Shown here: positions 5,459 through 5,996 of the stretch, piece after piece
Layout of the letters: every line of letters starts with the position of its first letter
Position numbering within the stretch: position 1 is the stretch's first letter
Assembly: GCA_009839405.1 (NCBI GenBank)
Contig: VXPR01000567.1
Location: forward strand, 1-5,996
Reading direction: 5' to 3'
From: Gammaproteobacteria bacterium
Lineage (GTDB): Bacteria; Pseudomonadota; Gammaproteobacteria; Pseudomonadales; Azotimanducaceae
DNA length: 5,996 bases
Notes under the pieces: model-generated
Told to the model about the DNA's origin: nothing
What the model saw: the letters and a program-made list of their open reading frames with translations, nothing else
Database searches by the model: none
Translations under genes and position numbers: made by a program

Positions 5459-5996
5459 ATGATTTCACCCCACGACGCTCCACCGTCGGCGCCTTCGCTC
5501 GGCGCGACGACCCTGTCCGCCGCGGCGCTGTCGATCGTGCTGATGGGCGATGCGCTCATCTATGTCGTGCTACCCGTGAGCGCGGGAGCCTTCGGCATCA
5601 GCATCGTCTGGGTCGGGGTGCTGCTCTCTGCCAACCGCTTCGTTCGCATCGTGTCCTACGGCCTGATCGCGCGGGCGACCGTCGCCTCCGGAGTGCGGCT
5701 CGCGACGATTGTGGCGTGCATCGTCGGCGCGTCGTCGACGGTGATGTACTGGCTCTTCGATGGAGGTTGGCCCCTGCTCGTTGCGCGGCTCTTGTGGGGC
5801 CTCTCCTTTGCCGCCCTCACCCTGACCACACTCGCCTACGCGGTTGCGGACCGTCACCGCGCCGGAACGCGGGTCGGCCTGAGTCGCGCGATCCAGCAGT
5901 TCGGACCTGTCTTCGCCCTGACCGCAGGAGCTTGGATCGCGGGTCAGCTAGGACCCAAATCCGCGTTCCTCATTCTCGGACTGGCCTCCTTCCTTG
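5459..5996 (+). CDS. Major facilitator superfamily transporter, partial (C-terminus beyond right edge)
   Basis: The open frame runs to the window edge with 179 residues visible and no stop. After a Pro/Ser-rich start (MISPHDAPPSAP) come strongly hydrophobic segments at about 19-42, 46-58, 81-100, 105-128, 147-165 and 168 onward, interpreted as the first five to six transmembrane helices of a 12-helix inner-membrane carrier. SANRFVRI at 57-64, leading into a charged loop (ARATVASGVR, 71-80), is the expected position of the MFS motif A between helices 2 and 3. RLLWGLSFAAL at 110-120 resembles the helix-4 region of drug/proton or metabolite antiporters. The substrate cannot be told. ATG 5459 has no ribosome binding site. 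TTG 5420, preceded by AAGAAGG five bases upstream, is a credible alternative that adds 13 residues. Confidence 0.85.
   Translation, partial: MISPHDAPPSAPSLGATTLSAAALSIVLMGDALIYVVLPVSAGAFGISIVWVGVLLSANRFVRIVSYGLIARATVASGVRLATIVACIVGASSTVMYWLFDGGWPLLVARLLWGLSFAALTLTTLAYAVADRHRAGTRVGLSRAIQQFGPVFALTAGAWIAGQLGPKSAFLILGLASFL

Noticed and set aside
5044..5559. Minus-strand frame of 171 residues across the folE2 start, including MVIGRAYQPGSSRN
   Set aside because: It overlaps folE2 and the MFS gene in other frames, has no family resemblance I can name and no clear ribosome binding site. The 5460 start is protein-like for only about 35 residues.

Overview
The window looks like chromosomal DNA of a GC-rich proteobacterium, most likely a gamma- or betaproteobacterium. 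The evidence is the rnr-rlmB pair with family-typical sequences, a CCA-encoding class II tRNA-Leu, a type IB GTP cyclohydrolase and strongly GC-biased codon use. The genus cannot be read from the sequence.

Left part (1-2753, minus strand): an RNA-processing operon. rnr (ribonuclease R) is followed with a 4-base stop/start overlap by rlmB (23S rRNA G2251 2'-O-methyltransferase), whose C-terminal third runs off the left edge. A compact palindromic element of about 58 bp (1948-2005) lies in frame inside rnr, in the linker just before the catalytic aspartates. A perfect 8-bp inverted repeat (2779-2803) separates the rnr start from a divergent tRNA-Leu(CAG) gene (2809-2895).

Middle part (2896-4226, minus strand): a short two-gene unit that looks acquired, with locally lower GC. 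brnT, an intact BrnT-family toxin, overlaps by 17 bases a gene whose product starts like a BrnT-linked antitoxin (about 44 residues) and then continues as a uracil-DNA-glycosylase superfamily protein. The usual remainder of a small antitoxin is absent, so the toxin partner appears to have been converted into a fusion. The unit ends 26 bases from the 3' end of the tRNA, convergent with it.

Right part (4227-5996): folE2 (GTP cyclohydrolase IB, first step of folate and queuosine-type pterin synthesis) on the minus strand, with a possibly leaderless start. Divergent from it, across a 236-bp gap, is the 5' part of a major facilitator superfamily transporter that runs off the right edge. No CRISPR array, integrase, transposase or rRNA was seen.
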